Shown here: piece after piece, positions 5,494 to 7,106 of the stretch | How positions within the stretch are numbered: position 1 is the stretch's first letter | How the letters are laid out: every line of letters begins with the position of its first letter | Source of the DNA: JBMOLK01 sp049325575 | GTDB lineage: Bacteria > Bacillota > Clostridia > Acetivibrionales > Acetivibrionaceae | Direction of reading: 5' to 3' | Assembly: GCA_049325575.1 (NCBI GenBank) | Contig: JBMOLK010000230.1 | Coordinates: 1 to 7,106 of the forward strand | DNA length: 7,106 nucleotides | Made by a program: the position numbers and the translations under genes | Notes under the pieces: model-generated | What the model was told of the DNA's origin: nothing | Seen by the model: the letters and a program-made list of their open reading frames with translations, nothing else | Database searches by the model: none

Positions 5494-6495
5494 TTATACT
5501 CCCGCCAGAACTTCGTGGTTTATTACCTGTGGAGGCTGTTCCATCCATCCGTTATCTATCATAATATTTATGCCATCATTGGCATACTGGGCTATTTCTG
5601 CAGATAGACGCACATAGTTTGCGTGTAAATCACGTCGCATACTTGCTGCCATTGCTGCTGCATAAGCTCCTATACTTGAGGAGTTCAGCAAAGCAATATG
5701 AAACATCATTAGTTTATCTGAAAAAGGAGCGATGGTTGAATCGGTTGTGAAAGTCTCATAGGTGGACGGTATGGGAATATCTTCATTAGCAAGCAGTGAG
5801 GAAAGCACTTCAATGTGTTTGGAGGAGATATCTTTTCCTCTTAACATATAATCCCGGACCTGCCTGGATTTTGCAGCTTGTGCGAAGCCTGTGACTAAAG
5901 GTCTTCCAACAATGCTGGTTAATGCATTGGCAAAGATATGAGTGATTTCTATAGTCAGAAGAGGCCTTAGCTCCCTAATAAAGCCCGATAAGAAGGAATC
6001 CTTTTTGATAAAATCTATTTCCTTGGTTACCTCCACCCTGGGAGCTTTTATAAATAGCCCTTTGGACAGCATTGTTTCTGCCAGTTTATTATAAAGCTCT
6101 ACAGAAGATACAAGGCACTCAGAAAAATAATGGCGTATATCCTCGCGGGACACATGAAAAAGCGACACGCTGTAGGATGACATACCGAATTTTGCCATAT
6201 TGATTAAATAAAACAGGTAGAAATTATCCGAGTACAGTCGGGGAGCCTTTAAGTCTACATCTTCGCTTGTAAATCCCTGGGGGATGGCAAGACCATCTTC
6301 TTTAAGGAATTTTCTTAAAAGTTTTATGTGTTTCTCCGAAAGATTATAGGCAAATTGCAAGACATTATGAATTTCCTTATCTTCAACGATTCTTAGAAAA
6401 TGTCCTAAAGTGCATAAAGCCATACTATCGTTCATAAATGCAGCCCAAACACCGCCGATTTCCGATGATGTAAGCTTTAGTGAATTTGTTTTCAT
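5494..6495 (-). CDS. DUF3231 family protein (two tandem domains)
   Basis: 333 residues, the normal length for the two-domain form. The first domain covers about 7-150 (start SEIGGVWAAFMNDSM, with SEKHIKLL at 53-60 and APRLYSDNFYLFYLINMAKFG at 84-104). The second covers about 178-318 (SSKHIEVL at 224-231, PFSDKLMMFH at 257-266, ending NIMIDNGWMEQPPQ). The two halves align with each other, indicating an ancient duplication of a ferritin-like helical bundle. The family is common in spore-forming Bacilli and Clostridia and its biochemical role is not known. There is no signal peptide or membrane segment. The ATG at 6495 has a strong AGGAGG 5 bases upstream. It heads an operon with the membrane protein gene that follows after 8 bases. 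The upstream region carries a sigma-F/G-like promoter, pointing to expression in the forespore, which is inference. Confidence 0.9.
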   Translation of the reverse strand: MKTNSLKLTSSEIGGVWAAFMNDSMALCTLGHFLRIVEDKEIHNVLQFAYNLSEKHIKLLRKFLKEDGLAIPQGFTSEDVDLKAPRLYSDNFYLFYLINMAKFGMSSYSVSLFHVSREDIRHYFSECLVSSVELYNKLAETMLSKGLFIKAPRVEVTKEIDFIKKDSFLSGFIRELRPLLTIEITHIFANALTSIVGRPLVTGFAQAAKSRQVRDYMLRGKDISSKHIEVLSSLLANEDIPIPSTYETFTTDSTIAPFSDKLMMFHIALLNSSSIGAYAAAMAASMRRDLHANYVRLSAEIAQYANDGINIMIDNGWMEQPPQVINHEVLAGV

Positions 6496-6528
6496 AAAAA
6501 CCTCCTATTAAAAACTTTATGTAAATTA

Positions 6529-6557
6529 TAGTTTTTCCTATGGGAAATGATTTATAC
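6529..6557 (-). promoter_or_regulatory. Candidate forespore-type (sigma-F/G) promoter of the DUF3231 operon
   Basis: On the minus strand GTATA (6557-6553) fits the sigma-F -35 consensus GYWTA, and GGAAAAACTA (6538-6529) fits the -10 consensus GGNRANANTW at every position. The spacer is 14 bases, slightly shorter than I recall as typical. A vegetative alternative exists: TATAAT at 6530-6525, but its -35 position is poor. The start codon is about 30 bases downstream. Confidence 0.4.
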
Positions 6558-6587
6558 AATCTGCTGTATTACACTCTAAATCACTAA

Positions 6588-6632
6588 AAAAATAAAAGAG
6601 TTAACTGATTTAACAGTAACTCTTTTATTTTT
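6588..6632 (-). terminator. Strong intrinsic terminator upstream of the DUF3231 operon
   Basis: A perfect 16-bp stem (6588-6603 with 6617-6632), extended by CTG/CAG (6605-6607 with 6614-6616) around one bulged A, closes a 6-base loop. The sequence is symmetrical, with A-runs on the left and T-runs on the right, so it can act on both strands. The plus-strand neighbour region holds no gene ending here; its likely role is to stop minus-strand transcripts coming from 6640-6860 before the DUF3231 promoter. Confidence 0.85.
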
Positions 6633-6683
6633 ATAAAATAAGAAAACTCTTTAGGTCGTGTGTTATAAAATAGTAAGCTGCGT

Positions 6684-6776
6684 TCAAAGGCTCTCGTGTG
6701 CTTTAGCGTATGCCGTATCTTTTGAATTATCCATTTCTTCAGATTTATTGAAACGTTTGCTGTGATTATACTGCAA
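6684..6776 (-). CDS. Possible 30-residue small protein, unrecognised
   Basis: An open frame of 30 codons beginning with TTG (LQYNHSKRFNKSEEM...) and ending AYAKAHESL, hydrophilic and without a membrane segment. It is the only coherent frame in the 520 bases between the DUF3231 gene and the dockerin gene. It is followed after about 50 bases by the terminator at 6588-6632 and preceded by a TATAAT box at 6871-6866. Against it: the start is TTG, no clear Shine-Dalgarno site precedes it, and an in-frame stop lies three codons upstream. An internal ATG gives a 16-residue peptide, also without a ribosome site. It may equally be part of a non-coding small RNA or a gene remnant. Confidence 0.25.
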   Translation of the reverse strand: MQYNHSKRFNKSEEMDNSKDTAYAKAHESL

Positions 6777-6865
6777 AAACCATTACTTCAAATAAACTAT
6801 ATCGATTGCTTAATTATTTAAAAATCTATTTTGTATTTAGTTTTTCAAGAGCTTTCTTTATACTT

Positions 6866-6871
6866 ATTATA
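6866..6871 (-). promoter_or_regulatory. TATAAT box for a possible small transcript
   Basis: A perfect TATAAT on the minus strand. At 16-18 bases upstream there is no good -35 hexamer, but a direct-repeat array begins 20 bases upstream, which would suit an activator-dependent promoter. A start near 6859 would give a transcript of roughly 270 bases ending at the 6588-6632 terminator. Confidence 0.4.
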
Positions 6872-6891
6872 ATATGTTTTTTTTAATTAAA

Positions 6892-6929
6892 GGTTACGAA
6901 AAGGTTAAAAATTGTTAAGTATATGTTAA
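6892..6929 (-). promoter_or_regulatory. Four-copy TTAACA-like direct-repeat array (PhoP-box-like)
   Basis: On the minus strand TTAACA (6929-6924), TTAACA (6918-6913), TTAACC (6908-6903) and GTAACC (6897-6892) follow each other with periods of 11, 10 and 11 bases, one helical turn each. Response regulators of the OmpR/PhoB class bind such arrays, and the Bacillus PhoP box is built of TTAACA-like hexamers about 11 bases apart. The array precedes a TATAAT box at 6871-6866. The distance of 20 bases is a little long for the known arrangement, so the regulator assignment is tentative. Confidence 0.45.
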
Positions 6930-6960
6930 TATTTAAAATTCCATATTGCCGCCTAAATTA

Positions 6961-7005
6961 AAAAAGAAAGGAACCGGCTGGAAAACTACCGGTTCCTTTC
7001 TTTTT
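6961..7005 (-). terminator. Terminator of the dockerin-protein gene
   Basis: A perfect 17-bp stem (6961-6977 with 6989-7005) with an 11-base loop. On the minus strand it begins 12 bases after the dockerin gene stop and ends in TTTTT. It is symmetrical enough to act on the plus strand too, where no gene is seen. Confidence 0.9.
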
Positions 7006-7016
7006 ATTGGATTAAA

Positions 7017-7106
7017 TTACTTAAAAGGAAGCGTGATTATTATTCTAAGAATGTATCTTCTAAGTATTGTCAGGTCTGTTGAGTTTACAAAGCCATCAAG
7101 ATTAAG
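7017..7106 (-). CDS. C-terminal end of a type I dockerin protein (cellulosomal, partial)
   Basis: Only the last 29 codons are in the window; the gene continues beyond 7106. They read LNLDGFVNSTDLTILRRYIL followed by a short hydrophobic tail. This is the second F-hand repeat of a type I dockerin: a calcium loop with Asn, Asp, Gly, Asn and Asp in the standard positions, then the helix with the basic pair RR. The Ser-Thr pair at loop positions 10-11 is the recognition pair typical of C. thermocellum-type dockerins. The module docks secreted enzymes onto cohesins of the scaffoldin, so the missing part should be a secreted, most likely carbohydrate-active, protein. Its catalytic identity cannot be known from this fragment. 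Confidence 0.85.
   Translation of the reverse strand, partial: LNLDGFVNSTDLTILRRYILRIIITLPFK

Noticed and set aside
6640..6860. A riboswitch (c-di-GMP or ydaO type) in the gene-poor stretch
   Set aside because: The conserved core motifs of these classes are not present on either strand; similarity was limited to short fragments.

Overview
The window looks like chromosomal DNA from a low-GC, cellulose-degrading, cellulosome-forming member of the Clostridia. The reasons are the AT-rich composition, strong Shine-Dalgarno sites and sigma-A-type promoters, a secreted GH5 cellulase-type lipoprotein, and the C-terminal end of a type I dockerin at the right edge. The Ser-Thr pair and basic helix of that dockerin repeat look more like the Acetivibrio/Hungateiclostridium thermocellum group than the C. 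cellulolyticum group. I cannot name a species.

Layout. (1) 35-1141, + strand: pilM, an actin-like ATPase of type IV pilus assembly, closed by a strong terminator with no pilN/pilO after it. (2) 1325-1559, +: a clear promoter and a 56-residue two-helix membrane protein, followed by a hairpin with a C-rich loop (1630-1674). (3) 1710-2691: two near-identical 104-bp MITE-like elements in inverted orientation bracket a minus-strand gene for an unrecognised, very acidic protein with its own promoter. (4) 2774-3325, +: a double TFIIB-type zinc-ribbon protein, convergent with (5) 3400-4911, -: a GH5 (subfamily 2-like) lipoprotein with its own promoter and a shared bidirectional terminator between the two. 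(6) 5009-6495, -: a two-gene operon of a two-domain DUF3231 protein and a small multi-pass membrane protein with a PGFGQ motif, preceded by a promoter that resembles forespore (sigma-F/G) sites. (7) 6588-6929, -: a stretch without a recognised gene that nevertheless has a four-copy TTAACA-like direct-repeat array, a TATAAT box, a 30-codon ORF and a strong terminator, in the order expected of a small gene. (8) 6961-7106, -: the terminator and last 29 codons of a dockerin-bearing gene.

The genes do not form one pathway. The GH5 lipoprotein and the dockerin protein both belong to plant cell-wall degradation, one probably tethered to the membrane and one cellulosomal. PilM belongs to surface pili. 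The DUF3231 pair may be sporulation-associated, which is inferred from the promoter only. The least explained parts are the inverted repeat pair around the acidic gene, the C-rich-loop hairpin, and the small transcription unit at 6588-6929. I do not see a defence system, CRISPR array, tRNA or rRNA gene.
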